46,855 bases of DNA from an uncultured bacterium (GCA_905215445.1 CAJMPZ010000010.1:1-46855), one strand, 5' to 3'. Positions 1 to 8,043 are shown, counted from the stretch's first letter. Program-made: numbers and translations. The notes: generated by a model not told the origin, from the sequence alone.

Positions 1-10
1 GAGTTCCGCA

Positions 11-47
11 CGCAAAGGAAAGCACTTAATGTGCTTTCCGTCTTGCG
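11..47. terminator. Hairpin upstream of homoserine kinase
   Basis: A perfect 9-bp stem, GGAAAGCAC (17-25) with GTGCTTTCC (31-39), closes a 5-nt loop and is extended by CGCAA (11-15) pairing with TTGCG (43-47). There is no T-run directly after it, so it could be the 3' hairpin of a gene to the left or a leader structure of the kinase gene. The window edge prevents a decision. Confidence 0.4.
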
Positions 48-99
48 CAGGACTGCCCGAGCAGCGAACTAAACAGCCAGGCACGCCAGGAGGACTCAC

Positions 100-981
100 A
101 TGATCAAAATCACCGTCCCAGCGACGAGCGCCAACTTGGGCATTGGCTACGACACCCTCGGCATGGCCGTCAGCCTCTACTCGCACTTCACCTTCGAGCG
201 CGCCGACAAGCTCACCATCACGGGCTGCCCCGAGGAGTTCCAAAACGAGAACAACCTAGTCTACGTGAGCTTTGTCGACGCACTGGCCGCATGGGGCGAG
301 CCGGCCTTCCCCGTCGCTATCGACATTCAAACCGATGTACCCGTCGCTCGCGGCCTGGGATCCAGCTCCACCTGCGTCGTCGCTGGCATCATGGCCGCCG
401 CCGCGCTGACGGGCCACACCGTCGACCGCGCCGAACTCGTCCGCATTGCCACCGAGGTCGAGGGCCATCCCGATAACGTCGCCCCTGCTATCCTGGGCGG
501 CGCCGTCTGCTCCTTTACGCCGACCGATTCGCTCCCCCAGTGCCTGCGCTACGAGGTGAGCGACAAGCTTCGTTTTATTACTGTGATTCCGCCCTACGAG
601 GTGCATACGAGCGAGGCGCGCAAGGTTGTGCCGCAGGAGATTCCGCTCTCCACCGCCGTATGGCAAATGGGCCGCATCGCCGGCATGACGCGCGGCCTGG
701 AGACCGGCGACCTTGACCTGATTGCCGCCGCCAACGACGACCGCATCCAGGAGCCCTATCGCCGCCGCCTCATCCCCGACTACAACGCCGTGCGCGACAC
801 CTGCCTTAACGGCGGCGCCAAGACCATCTGGATCAGTGGCTCCGGCTCGACCCTCATGGCTGTAACCGACGACACCATCGTGGCGAAGTTCCTGCAAGTC
901 AAGCTGCGCGAGCAGTTCCCTAAGTGTGAGACGCATATTTTAACGTGCGACACGGAAGGCGCCCAGATCGAATACCTGTAG
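100..981 (+). CDS. thrB: Homoserine kinase
   Basis: This 293-aa GHMP-family kinase is predicted to phosphorylate L-homoserine to O-phospho-L-homoserine with ATP in the cytoplasm, the step before threonine synthase. The N-terminus VPATSANLGIGYDTLG is the family's opening strand, the ATP-binding motif PVARGLGSSSTCVVAG lies near residues 80-95, EGHPDNVAPAILGG near 121-134 is the conserved central motif, and GSGSTLMA near 245-252 is the third GHMP motif. Length matches the family. The ATG at 100 follows AGGAGG (88-93) at good spacing. No thrA or thrC lies in the window; they could be to the left. The gene to the right is convergent. Confidence 0.93.
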   Translation: MIKITVPATSANLGIGYDTLGMAVSLYSHFTFERADKLTITGCPEEFQNENNLVYVSFVDALAAWGEPAFPVAIDIQTDVPVARGLGSSSTCVVAGIMAAAALTGHTVDRAELVRIATEVEGHPDNVAPAILGGAVCSFTPTDSLPQCLRYEVSDKLRFITVIPPYEVHTSEARKVVPQEIPLSTAVWQMGRIAGMTRGLETGDLDLIAAANDDRIQEPYRRRLIPDYNAVRDTCLNGGAKTIWISGSGSTLMAVTDDTIVAKFLQVKLREQFPKCETHILTCDTEGAQIEYL

Positions 982-1007
982 CGCCCTGCCTCATTGCTCT
1001 CACCGGT

Positions 1008-1118
1008 CCCCTTGGGGCTTCCCCTGAAAACGTCCTCGATCATGAATTGCCCCGTCGTACGCTTCGCGCGACGGGGCAATTCGATCTGCGGATTGTTTTC
1101 AGGGGAAGCCCCAAGGGG
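1008..1118 (-). repeat. Nested palindromic element, copy A
   Basis: A perfect 24-bp outer stem (1008-1031 with 1095-1118) encloses a perfect 14-bp inner stem (1044-1057 with 1069-1082). Read on the minus strand, the inner stem is capped by CGC-GAA-GCG followed by an unpaired TA. The internal loop reads AATCCGCAGATC on one side and ATGATCGAGGAC on the other. The loops and cap match copies B and C in the window while both stems differ in sequence. It sits between convergent thrB and the XRE gene and could also end transcription of both. Confidence 0.85.
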
Positions 1119-1184
1119 GGCCTGCGCAGCCTCGACAGGATATCGCATTCGCTGATTTAACTATCGCCCGATTCGCGGCGCAAT

Positions 1185-1427
1185 CTATTTATCTCCACCG
1201 CTCAAATCCGCCCCAAGTCTTTGCACGAGGACTCCGACGGCAATTCCAAGTGCCTCTGCATAGGCGAACTGCTCATAAACCCTAAGACTGCGTTCCCCGG
1301 TTTCGACTTTCGAGATGAACGACTGAGGTACCCTCAGTTTCTTTGCGAGTTCAACCTGAGTGATACCTTGCTCCCGACGAATCTGGGAAAGGCATTTTCC
1401 GCATGTCCTATTAGCATCAACGTTCAT
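1185..1427 (-). CDS. Small XRE-family transcriptional regulator
   Basis: About 80 aa, essentially one Cro/CI-type helix-turn-helix: IRREQGITQVELAKKLRVPQ followed by SFISKVETGERSL. A cytoplasmic DNA-binding regulator is inferred. The open frame extends upstream to a TTG at 1463, but that codon sits inside a palindromic operator, so I prefer the ATG at 1427 (MNVDANRTCG). No Shine-Dalgarno is visible; a TATAGC box (minus strand) lies 9 nt before the ATG, so the transcript may be leaderless. It is divergent from the zinc-ribbon membrane protein at 1550, and a 9-bp inverted repeat lies between them, so it probably regulates itself and that gene. Confidence 0.75.
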   Translation of the reverse strand: MNVDANRTCGKCLSQIRREQGITQVELAKKLRVPQSFISKVETGERSLRVYEQFAYAEALGIAVGVLVQRLGADLSGGDK

Positions 1428-1449
1428 GCCGTTTACGCTATATTCCGTT

Positions 1450-1478
1450 TTGTTATATCCCAAACTGGGATATATTTA
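1450..1478 (+). promoter_or_regulatory. Promoter with embedded operator for the membrane zinc-ribbon gene
   Basis: TTGTTA (1450-1455) and TATTTA (1473-1478) are 17 bp apart. The spacer holds a perfect 9-bp inverted repeat, TATATCCCA (1454-1462) and TGGGATATA (1466-1474), separated by AAC. A repressor bound there would block RNA polymerase. The adjacent divergent XRE protein is the obvious candidate ligand, which is inference. Confidence 0.6.
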
Positions 1479-1549
1479 TGTTACTTGCCGCTTAACTTAC
1501 AGCGATTGTTCACATCGGAAATCTAAACGAGAGAGGGGACTCAACGAAC

Positions 1550-2563
1550 ATGGATAATGAGACGAAAGAGCCCAACGATGAGCAAATGCACGGCGCATCA
1601 TACGAACAGACGCCAGATATCGAAGGGAAACAGCTTTCTGATGGTGCTGACGATGCCCCCTCCCCTGAAGATCGATCATCAAATGAAGATGACATCGCAT
1701 GCAAAAAAGAAGGGGGCGACTCACTTCTAACGAGAGCCATTCATAAATTAGGCGGTAAAAAACGGGCGGCTATTGCAGCTACTGCAATAGTTGCTGTCGT
1801 CTTCTGTTTGCCCACGTTATTCCCCCAATTGTTTTGCACCCACAAGCTTTGGACCAATGCGAGTTGTACAAGCCCTCGCACCTGTAAAAGTTGCGGCAAA
1901 ACCGAGGGGGAACCGCTCGGACATGAATGGGAAGAAGCAACGTGCACGGTTCCGAAGACCTGTCAACGCTGTGGTAAAACCGATGGAAAACCCCTTGGGC
2001 ATCAACCGGGCTCGTGGACTACCGAAGTTGACTACGTAGACGCCACCTCAAAGGAAATACGAGAATGCGAAAAATGCGGAGAGGTCGTTGACACTCGCAA
2101 CGAAAAGGAAATTACTTCCTTTCTTGGCGACGGATCGTTTTCAATTTCACCTGAAGGCTTTATTGAACGACTTAACGAGGAATTCTCCGATATCCCCAAT
2201 TGCAGCAGTATGAAGGCGAGTTACGAGCTAGACGATAGCGGCACGGGACTCGAGCTTCAGATAAAAAATGGCTCTACGCTTGCCGGTATTGGAGGCTTTT
2301 TCTCGGACTCGAGCAGCCAACTACTATTCAGCTATCTTGGATCCGAAAACTGCTTCAAAAACATAGTCATGTACTTCGAAAATTCAGATTATGCCGCGGC
2401 GACAGCATTAGCAACCATACAAGCGATTGATCCAACGCTTTCGTTTTCAGATGCCAAGCAAGTTGGCGCTGCTTGCGTAGATGAACCGATTGTCAAAAAT
2501 GGAATTACATACGCAATCGTAGCTTCGAATGGAGAGTACTGGTTGAGCGCCCGAATTGAATAA
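1550..2563 (+). CDS. Membrane protein with tandem zinc-ribbon-like modules
   Basis: 337 aa, function unknown. An acidic N-terminal segment of about 60 residues is followed by one membrane helix (about 72-92). Then come two near-identical Cys-rich modules, about 101-126 and 127-151, each with the pattern C-T-x-P-x-T-C-x-x-C-G-K-T-x-G-x-P-L-G-H, and a partial third C-E-K-C-G near 174-178. The C-terminal 150 residues resemble nothing I know. With a single helix and a basic flank (KLGGKKR) before it, the Cys modules are probably outside. The ATG follows GAGAGGGG. Base composition is clearly less GC-rich than neighbouring core genes, suggesting acquired DNA. It is divergently paired with the XRE gene. 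Confidence 0.7.
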   Translation: MDNETKEPNDEQMHGASYEQTPDIEGKQLSDGADDAPSPEDRSSNEDDIACKKEGGDSLLTRAIHKLGGKKRAAIAATAIVAVVFCLPTLFPQLFCTHKLWTNASCTSPRTCKSCGKTEGEPLGHEWEEATCTVPKTCQRCGKTDGKPLGHQPGSWTTEVDYVDATSKEIRECEKCGEVVDTRNEKEITSFLGDGSFSISPEGFIERLNEEFSDIPNCSSMKASYELDDSGTGLELQIKNGSTLAGIGGFFSDSSSQLLFSYLGSENCFKNIVMYFENSDYAAATALATIQAIDPTLSFSDAKQVGAACVDEPIVKNGITYAIVASNGEYWLSARIE

Positions 2564-2644
2564 TTTACTTTAATTGCTAAATGCAGACGCCTCTTACTCG
2601 CGGCATATTAAAGTTCAACCCCTGCTAGCATCGTCAATCGAAAT

Positions 2645-2680
2645 ATGCCCCGCCGAGCACTTTAGCTTGGCGGGGTATTT
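2645..2680 (+). terminator. Rho-independent terminator after the zinc-ribbon gene
   Basis: GCCCCGCCGAGC (2647-2658) pairs with GCTTGGCGGGG (2665-2675), with one G-T pair and a short loop, followed by TATTT. It lies about 80 bp past the stop at 2563 and before the convergent HTH gene. Confidence 0.75.
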
Positions 2681-2795
2681 CAATACGTAGGCGGATTTTG
2701 ATACCTAGAAGGCCCACATGCCCCCACTAGGCAGCCGGCTTCGCTGCTCAAATTGCTCGAGCTGCAACTTGAACAATCAGCGGCCAGCACCTCTT

Positions 2796-3494
2796 TTAGG
2801 CTGCGCTGGTTTCTTTGTATTCGAAAACCGGCTCTAGGAGGTCTTCTATGCTGCAGTGCAGGGCTTTCGCCATATCCCTTACAGTTGTTACCGAACCTTC
2901 GTTGATGTTTCTCTGGCGCTGTTCGTACATTTGGATTGAGCGGAGTGATACGCCCGATTCGTATGCCAGGTCTTGTTGGGTTTTCTTGAGCCGCTTTCTT
3001 GCTAGCGCCAGTTTGGTTTGACGAGGTGTTTTCTTCGCCATGTCGCAAATAAGACGCGTCACACGTTCCTCCGAGGCTTCGTGCCAGGGATGATACAGGT
3101 TATGCAGCACATCAAACGGAGCGACATGCAGCAGGTCTTCAAAAGACTCTCCCAGGCGCCACTGTAGATACGCCAATATCCAGCCCGTCCAGTATTCCGG
3201 TGTTTTCTCAAATCGATAGGTACGATCCGGCATCGACCCTGCTTGGTAACCGGACCTTTCGGCGATAAGCGCGAACAGCTCAACGCCCGATTTTCCCGAC
3301 ACTACCCATGCGTTGCCGCGTTCGAACTCGCGAGCTACGCCGCTCAGGCAAAAGAGTTCAGCAACTTCCGATCCTTCTGCTCCATAATCGTTAACGGCAT
3401 AGTCAAAGCAGTCACCAAGGTTGTTCATTGCATCCTCGAGGTAGTAGACGGGGTATGTCCTACTCGGCCCACAATCCGTTAACTCTTGGATCAT
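2796..3494 (-). CDS. HTH protein paired with DUF3990, antitoxin-like
   Basis: 232 aa. The C-terminal part (about 158-220) is an XRE-type helix-turn-helix: KTQQDLAYESGVSLRSIQMY, then a region ending SIEDLLEP. The N-terminal 150 residues (rich in Trp/Tyr, with EYWTGWILAYLQWRL) are of a type I do not recognise. The ATG at 3494 has AGGGAGGG 8 nt upstream, and the gene starts inside the last 35 nt of the DUF3990 gene, so the two are co-transcribed and probably translationally coupled. By analogy with toxin-antitoxin operons the HTH protein would bind the long palindrome at 4163-4201 and neutralise its partner; this role is inference. Confidence 0.7.
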   Translation of the reverse strand: MIQELTDCGPSRTYPVYYLEDAMNNLGDCFDYAVNDYGAEGSEVAELFCLSGVAREFERGNAWVVSGKSGVELFALIAERSGYQAGSMPDRTYRFEKTPEYWTGWILAYLQWRLGESFEDLLHVAPFDVLHNLYHPWHEASEERVTRLICDMAKKTPRQTKLALARKRLKKTQQDLAYESGVSLRSIQMYEQRQRNINEGSVTTVRDMAKALHCSIEDLLEPVFEYKETSAA

Positions 3495-4143
3495 TTAAAT
3501 CAACCCTCCCTGCCATCAAATCCCTTATGTCGACACCCTCGGAGTCAAATCCGTTTACCATATCCAGATACTTACGTCGAGCGTTCTGTTCTCGCTCAAA
3601 TCGTTTGGGATAAAACTCAGCTCCCGAGGCCTGCTTCCAATCGCAGAACCTGATCGCCGAGAACGCGCGCTCACTCATAAGAGCGTATTGGATGCCCAAA
3701 TCGCCCAAACGCATAATGAGTTGCAGTTGCCTGAGCGAGATCATGCCGTTAACGAACTGTCTTGCAAACGAAAAGTAGGAATCGTCGGCGCGATAACCTC
3801 GAATAACGTCATAGGGAGAAATATCAATCAGGCAGTTATCCAGTAGATAGCGAAGTCCTTCGCGTGCCAGCGGCGTCGAGACATTAAACTCCCGGTTGTC
3901 GGCCAAAATCGCAAGCCAATTAAGAATTGAAAACTCCCCGGACTCCAAATCCAAGACCGCGAGACCATCCATATCGAGTTCATATCGATTCGCGATACCA
4001 TCGGACTCGGTCCGGCATGCCCACTCCATTGCCATTTCCTCATGAGGCGTGCAATAAAACCCGCGCCCATAGTCATTGAATTGCCTACATTTGTCCAACG
4101 ATGGATGCTCGACGACAACCTCCGACCCGTGCCATAGCTCCAT
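3460..4143 (-). CDS. DUF3990 protein, putative ADP-ribosyltransferase-like toxin
   Basis: 227 aa. The N-terminus ELWHGSEVVVEHPSL and then FNDYGRGFYCT plus EEMAMEWACR match the DUF3990 signature (YHGS, D/N-Y/F-G-x-GFY-x-T, A-x-x-W-A). The family is related to ADP-ribosyltransferase folds and often found in toxin-antitoxin-like pairs. The C-terminal half has no motif I recognise. The open frame reaches 4194, but GGAGG 5 nt before the ATG at 4143 fixes the start. The gene overlaps the downstream HTH gene by 35 nt. Toxin activity and target are not demonstrated by the sequence. Lower GC than engB next door supports horizontal acquisition. Confidence 0.7.
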   Translation of the reverse strand: MELWHGSEVVVEHPSLDKCRQFNDYGRGFYCTPHEEMAMEWACRTESDGIANRYELDMDGLAVLDLESGEFSILNWLAILADNREFNVSTPLAREGLRYLLDNCLIDISPYDVIRGYRADDSYFSFARQFVNGMISLRQLQLIMRLGDLGIQYALMSERAFSAIRFCDWKQASGAEFYPKRFEREQNARRKYLDMVNGFDSEGVDIRDLMAGRVDLNDPRVNGLWAE

Positions 4144-4162
4144 AGCGACCTCCAAAAAATAA

Positions 4163-4201
4163 CACCTCAGTGATAGTTTACCAATAACTATCACTGAGGT
4201 G
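4163..4201. promoter_or_regulatory. 16-bp perfect inverted repeat, operator of the DUF3990/HTH pair
   Basis: CACCTCAGTGATAGTT (4163-4178) and AACTATCACTGAGGTG (4186-4201) are perfectly complementary across a 7-nt spacer. The repeat is 20 bp upstream of the DUF3990 start, where an autoregulating antitoxin would bind. It also lies downstream of engB's minus-strand start region only by distance, so no role for engB is suggested. Confidence 0.65.
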
Positions 4202-4236
4202 ATATAGATAAGAGCTTTTGAGGGGTTGTAGCTCGA

Positions 4237-4827
4237 TTAGAGACAGGCTTCGGCAATGCGGCGCTTGAGTTCGTCGATGCCGGTGCCGGTCTGGGAGCTT
4301 GTGATAATAACGTTCTCGGCCGGAACGTTGAGCTGCTTTTTGATGGCTGCCGCTTGGCGTGCCTGCTGGGTGCGGCTGAGCTTGTCGGCCTTGGTGAGGC
4401 AGACGATAAAGTTGAACTCGTTGCCCTGCAGGTAGTCGATCATGTCATGGTCGAGCTTGCTCGGGTCGTGACGAATATCCACCAGCGACACGACCAGGTT
4501 AAAGCTGCGCTCGGAGTCGAAGAAATCGCCGATGAGCTCGGCCCAACGGTCGCGCTCGGCCTTGGAACGACGGGCGAAACCATAGCCCGGCAGGTCGACG
4601 AAGTGCACGTCGTCAGCCTCAAAGAAGTTGATATTGCTCGTCTTGCCCGGTGTGCTCGAAACCTTGACGAGGTTCTTGCGGCCAAAAAGCTTGTTCATAA
4701 TCGACGACTTGCCCACGTTGGAGCGGCCGACGAAGCTCACCTCGGGGCAGGTGGACTCGGGAATCTGCGAAACTTTGCCGTAGCTGGCAACGAACTTGGC
4801 AAGCTGATAGTTAATGGAATCGGCCAT
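4237..4827 (-). CDS. engB: Ribosome-biogenesis GTPase YsxC/EngB
   Basis: 196-aa TRAFAC GTPase needed for large-subunit assembly. Visible motifs: G1 GRSNVGKSS (34-42), G2 region STPGKT (58-63), G3 DLPGYG (78-83), G4 TKAD (145-148) and G5 near ITSSQTG. The FARRSK sequence after G3 is typical of EngB. Length is normal. The frame can be extended two codons to a GTG at 4833, but that codon overlaps the AAGGAG ribosome-binding site, so the ATG at 4827 is preferred. It follows mtnN by 39 nt on the same strand and is probably in its operon. Confidence 0.93.
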   Translation of the reverse strand: MADSINYQLAKFVASYGKVSQIPESTCPEVSFVGRSNVGKSSIMNKLFGRKNLVKVSSTPGKTSNINFFEADDVHFVDLPGYGFARRSKAERDRWAELIGDFFDSERSFNLVVSLVDIRHDPSKLDHDMIDYLQGNEFNFIVCLTKADKLSRTQQARQAAAIKKQLNVPAENVIITSSQTGTGIDELKRRIAEACL

Positions 4828-4866
4828 GGACACTCCTTGGTCGTAGGTTTTTACAAAACGGGCGCG

Positions 4867-5607
4867 CTATTGCGCGGCGGCAATACGACGAACGATGTCA
4901 AGCGTGATGCCGCTCGCGGTGCGAGCGTACTCATCCAGATCGAACTCGCGCTCACAAAACGCGTCATATGCCTCGTCACAATTATCGCTGATAGCGCGCA
5001 GCACCAGGCAATCGACACCATTCTTGGCCGCGATGTGCGCAATTGCCGCGCCCTCCATCTCGACGCAATCGGCATGCGTGGCCTCAATCGCAGCGTTACG
5101 CATGGCGTCACCCGTAACAAAGCGGTCACCCGTGGCGATAGTGCCACACAGGAACTGCTTGGGGTCCTTCTCCGCAGAAGTCTCCTCCGTCGAGGCATCC
5201 ACAAATCCATGCTCGGCAAGCACGGCGGCAGCAACATCAACCAACGCCGGCGTCGAGACAAACTCCTCGAGCCCCGGCGCCGACTCGGCAATGAGTGCCG
5301 TGTCAGTATCCAGATAGCGCAGGCACTTGCCAATAATCACGTCGTTAATATGGAGCTTAGGGTTTAGGCCGCCCGCGATACCCGAAAACACAACTGCCCG
5401 CGGGGCGTATTTGCTGATGAGATGCTGCGTTGCGGCGGCGGCATTCACGGTGCCCATGCCAGCGGTCGTGGCGACTACTGTCAGACCGTCAAGCTCGCCG
5501 CTTACAACGGTCAAGCCCGCCTCTTGCGACACATGAGCGCCGTTCAGTTCTTCTTTAATCTGCGTAACCTCTTTTTCGAGTGCGCCTATGATCGCGATGG
5601 TTGCCAT
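4867..5607 (-). CDS. mtnN: 5'-methylthioadenosine/S-adenosylhomocysteine nucleosidase
   Basis: 246 aa; hydrolyses MTA and SAH to adenine and the thioribose/ribosyl product, recycling by-products of methylation and polyamine synthesis. IIGALEKEV at the N-terminus holds the conserved Glu (E13), FSGIAGGLNP is the phosphate/ribose-binding loop, VEMEGAAIAHIA carries the substrate-binding Met-Glu pair, and RAISDN carries the catalytic Asp. Compared with the Escherichia coli enzyme there is a small insertion around the segment EHGFVDASTEETSAEKD. The ATG at 5607 follows a G-rich GGGGGGAT site; the frame continues further upstream without support. Confidence 0.92.
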   Translation of the reverse strand: MATIAIIGALEKEVTQIKEELNGAHVSQEAGLTVVSGELDGLTVVATTAGMGTVNAAAATQHLISKYAPRAVVFSGIAGGLNPKLHINDVIIGKCLRYLDTDTALIAESAPGLEEFVSTPALVDVAAAVLAEHGFVDASTEETSAEKDPKQFLCGTIATGDRFVTGDAMRNAAIEATHADCVEMEGAAIAHIAAKNGVDCLVLRAISDNCDEAYDAFCEREFDLDEYARTASGITLDIVRRIAAAQ

Positions 5608-5687
5608 GCCATCCCCCCAAATTCGTGCAAATTGCTTATCCACGGTATGGTACCAGCATTTTGGTTCTTTCACTTTTTACGAAGTCG

Positions 5688-6806
5688 CTAGGCCAACGAG
5701 GACCGCACATCATAGAGCGCCTTTGCAATCGCAGCCGTAACCTCGCTCGAGCGATCGCTCCACGGCATCGACGTCATGACGCTCATAACATAGCTATGGC
5801 CGTCGACGTCGATCAGTCCGGCATCGCATGTCGAATAGCAACCGTCCTCGCTGATCCAACCCGCCTTGTTGCGCACCAAGACCTGATCGTCCGCAATGCC
5901 ATCGCGAATAAACGATCGGGTCGTAGAGGTCAGAAGGCCCGACAGCCATTGCGACGTCTCGGTGTCACAGCTCAAATACTCACTCATCTCGCACCACAAC
6001 TTGGCCGAGGTGCGCGGGCAGTAGGTCGGAAAATCACTCATCGGATCCAGTGCCGTTTCGTTATCAACACCCAGGTTGGCAATCCAATCCTCATAGCCAT
6101 CATGGTCAAACGCCGCGCGTAACGCGATAAACGAATCGTTGTCCGAGTTGACGACGGCATTCTCGATAAGGTCGCGTACCGTCTGCCAGCCCATGCTGTA
6201 ACCACCATACGTGGCTAAAGCCCAATCGAGCGACACCTGCCCCGATTCGACCAACGTCTCGCAAATATAGAGCGCATACAGCGCCTTGTAACTGCTCGCT
6301 CCATACACCGCGACATCGGCGTTATACGTCACGCCCCTACCGCTCGATAGGTCGTAGAACACTACGCCTACGTCGCCCAGCTCCTGCGCCCGACTCAGGG
6401 CATCCTGGAGCGAGGTAAGGCTCTGATCCTCCAAGGTAGGAGTCTTGTTATCCACCAACGAGAAGGTTTGAACGGTATCACCCGAAGGGATATCGTTGAA
6501 GTCCGCCTTCGAAAGTCTCGTCTTGAGATCTGCCGTCGACAGAGCTTGATCTGCCGACGCTTTGGACTTTGAAACCTTCTCGTTTTGCAGCTGTACCGTT
6601 GACGCATCTGAGCGCACCGTTCGCTCCAAGGCGTGGGTTTTAACGGCAATTCCGAGGATAAAAACCGCTAACGCTAGCATTCCTATGGCGGCAATCTTCG
6701 CCCCGCGAAAGCGAGCGTCGGCAAGGCCGCGCGAAGACATGCCCTTCGTCTCATATCTGCTGCCATGCTGCGGCACATACTCGTCCCGCGATTTGCCCTT
6801 TCGCAC
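5688..6806 (-). CDS. Membrane-anchored class A beta-lactamase-like serine hydrolase
   Basis: 372 aa from a GTG at 6806 that follows AGGAG; the frame continues to 6884 but those codons overlap the promoter. A basic N-terminus is followed by one hydrophobic helix (IAAIGMLALAVFILGIAV), a polar linker, then the catalytic domain. Active-site motifs of the PBP/beta-lactamase fold are present: S-S-Y-K in YGASSYKAL (SxxK), NSDND (SDN) and VRNKAGW (KTG-type, KAG). The catalytic domain therefore faces outside. Whether it hydrolyses beta-lactams, peptidoglycan stem peptides or another ester cannot be told; the KAG variant and the long linker argue against a classical resistance enzyme. Confidence 0.8.
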   Translation of the reverse strand: MRKGKSRDEYVPQHGSRYETKGMSSRGLADARFRGAKIAAIGMLALAVFILGIAVKTHALERTVRSDASTVQLQNEKVSKSKASADQALSTADLKTRLSKADFNDIPSGDTVQTFSLVDNKTPTLEDQSLTSLQDALSRAQELGDVGVVFYDLSSGRGVTYNADVAVYGASSYKALYALYICETLVESGQVSLDWALATYGGYSMGWQTVRDLIENAVVNSDNDSFIALRAAFDHDGYEDWIANLGVDNETALDPMSDFPTYCPRTSAKLWCEMSEYLSCDTETSQWLSGLLTSTTRSFIRDGIADDQVLVRNKAGWISEDGCYSTCDAGLIDVDGHSYVMSVMTSMPWSDRSSEVTAAIAKALYDVRSSLA

Positions 6807-6843
6807 GTGGTCTCCTGATTGTGCCCGTTCATATACGAGCAGC

Positions 6844-6872
6844 ATAATACTGAGCAGCCATTTCTTTCCCAA
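6844..6872 (-). promoter_or_regulatory. Promoter of the serine hydrolase gene
   Basis: On the minus strand TTGGGA (forward 6867-6872) and TATTAT (forward 6844-6849) are 17 bp apart and about 40 bp upstream of the GTG start at 6806. Confidence 0.6.
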
Positions 6873-6964
6873 ATTGTTTGACACCGTTTAAGGCGTCTTT
6901 AAAGAAACCACAGGCGTATTTATCCAAATGGCACGATTCTGTTGCGCATCTCTGCCCAAAACGC

Positions 6965-7031
6965 AGTTGCGGTGAAATAGTTCCTGTTTGGACGGCATAG
7001 GCCGATACACAAGAACTATTCCACCGCAACT
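6965..7031. repeat. Inverted repeat with 19-bp arms
   Basis: AGTTGCGGTGAAATAGTTC (6965-6983) pairs with GAACTATTCCACCGCAACT (7013-7031), one mismatch, across a 29-nt spacer. It lies between pflA (3' side) and the serine hydrolase promoter and is followed at 7068 by a separate short palindrome. It is not followed by a T-run, so it looks like a repetitive extragenic element rather than a terminator. Confidence 0.6.
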
Positions 7032-7067
7032 TGACGGGGCTCTTTAGCGATCAACTATGTGCCCGGG

Positions 7068-7098
7068 GCACTCATTTAAGTCTGTCCCCAATGAGTGC
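7068..7098. repeat. 31-bp palindrome with GGGACAG loop, copy 1
   Basis: GCACTCATT (7068-7076) pairs with AATGAGTGC (7090-7098). The minus-strand loop reads GGGGACAGACTTA. An identical 31-bp copy occurs at 25277-25307. It abuts the end of pflA and may serve as its terminator. Confidence 0.75.
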
Positions 7099-7100
7099 TG

Positions 7101-7919
7101 CTAGCCGATGGCGTTTTTGAGTTCCGCACGGCGCTTTTTCATGCCGGCCATGACGGCGTTGCGCAGCTCGGGCATGCGCGCGGTATCCATCTGGGGCACG
7201 CCCTCGAGCTTATAGGGAATACCCAGTTGCTCGTACTTGACGACACCCATCGTGTGATACGGCAGCATTTCCAGGCCCACCACGTTGTGCCATGGAGCGA
7301 TCAGGCGACCGAGCTTCTCGCATTCCTCCGCCGTGTCGGTGATACCCGGCACCACCACATGGCGAATAACAACCTTAATCTTGCGACGGGCAAGCTCATC
7401 GCCAAACGCCAGGATGCGCGCAGGATCGCAACCGGTCAGCTTTTTATGCTCAACCGGATCGGCATGCTTGATGTCGAGCAGCACCATATCGGTCTCGTTG
7501 AGAACAGCATCGAACTTCTCCGGATGCTTGGGATCAAATGCATAGCCACAGCTGTCTAGGCAGGTGTGTACGCGGCCATCGGGGTTGTTGTGCATCACAC
7601 GGAACAGGTCGGCCAAAAACTCGGGCTGCAGGAGCGGTTCGCCGCCCGAAACGGTAATGCCGCCGCTACGGTAGAACTCATGGTTGCTCTGGAACTCGTC
7701 CATGAGATGCTCGACGGTCACCATCGTGCCACCGTTAACAGACCAGGTATCGGGATTGTGGCAATACGCGCAGCGCATGGGACAGCCCTGAACAAACACC
7801 ACAAAGCGGATGCCGGGACCGTCGACCGTACCCATCGTCTCAATCGAATGCACGCGGCCCAGGGCAAACGCAGAGTCCTCGGGACGAGCGTCCACACCCT
7901 CGAGCGTCATCTCAGCCAT
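7101..7919 (-). CDS. pflA: Pyruvate formate-lyase activating enzyme
   Basis: Radical-SAM activase that installs the glycyl radical on pyruvate formate-lyase. The cluster motif is C-P-M-R-C-A-Y-C (CxxxCxxC) preceded by TVDGPGIRFVVFVQG; GGITVSGGEPLLQ is the SAM-binding GGE motif, and VLLDIKH and VVIRHVVVPGITD match PflA. About 272 aa from the ATG at 7919 (MAEMTLEG), which has AAGG 8 nt upstream; an ATG at 7940 in the same frame is possible but has no ribosome-binding site. The lyase genes are about 7 kb away at 15156-17544, so the activase is not in their operon. A [4Fe-4S] cluster and anaerobic use are implied by the family. Confidence 0.92.
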   Translation of the reverse strand: MAEMTLEGVDARPEDSAFALGRVHSIETMGTVDGPGIRFVVFVQGCPMRCAYCHNPDTWSVNGGTMVTVEHLMDEFQSNHEFYRSGGITVSGGEPLLQPEFLADLFRVMHNNPDGRVHTCLDSCGYAFDPKHPEKFDAVLNETDMVLLDIKHADPVEHKKLTGCDPARILAFGDELARRKIKVVIRHVVVPGITDTAEECEKLGRLIAPWHNVVGLEMLPYHTMGVVKYEQLGIPYKLEGVPQMDTARMPELRNAVMAGMKKRRAELKNAIG

Positions 7920-8043
7920 TCCCGCTACCTTGCCTCTCATTGGTTTTAGTTACATAAATGTCAGAGCCATTCTAGCCCATACGCATGATGGCAAAACGGT
8001 TTAGGGGTCAATTAGGTCGTCCTATTTTACTTCACGCAAAAGC

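Noticed and set aside
780..1160. Overlapping open frames on both strands across the palindrome after thrB
   Set aside because: They arise from the inverted repeat 1008-1118: the two strands read alike, and neither has a ribosome-binding site or known domain.
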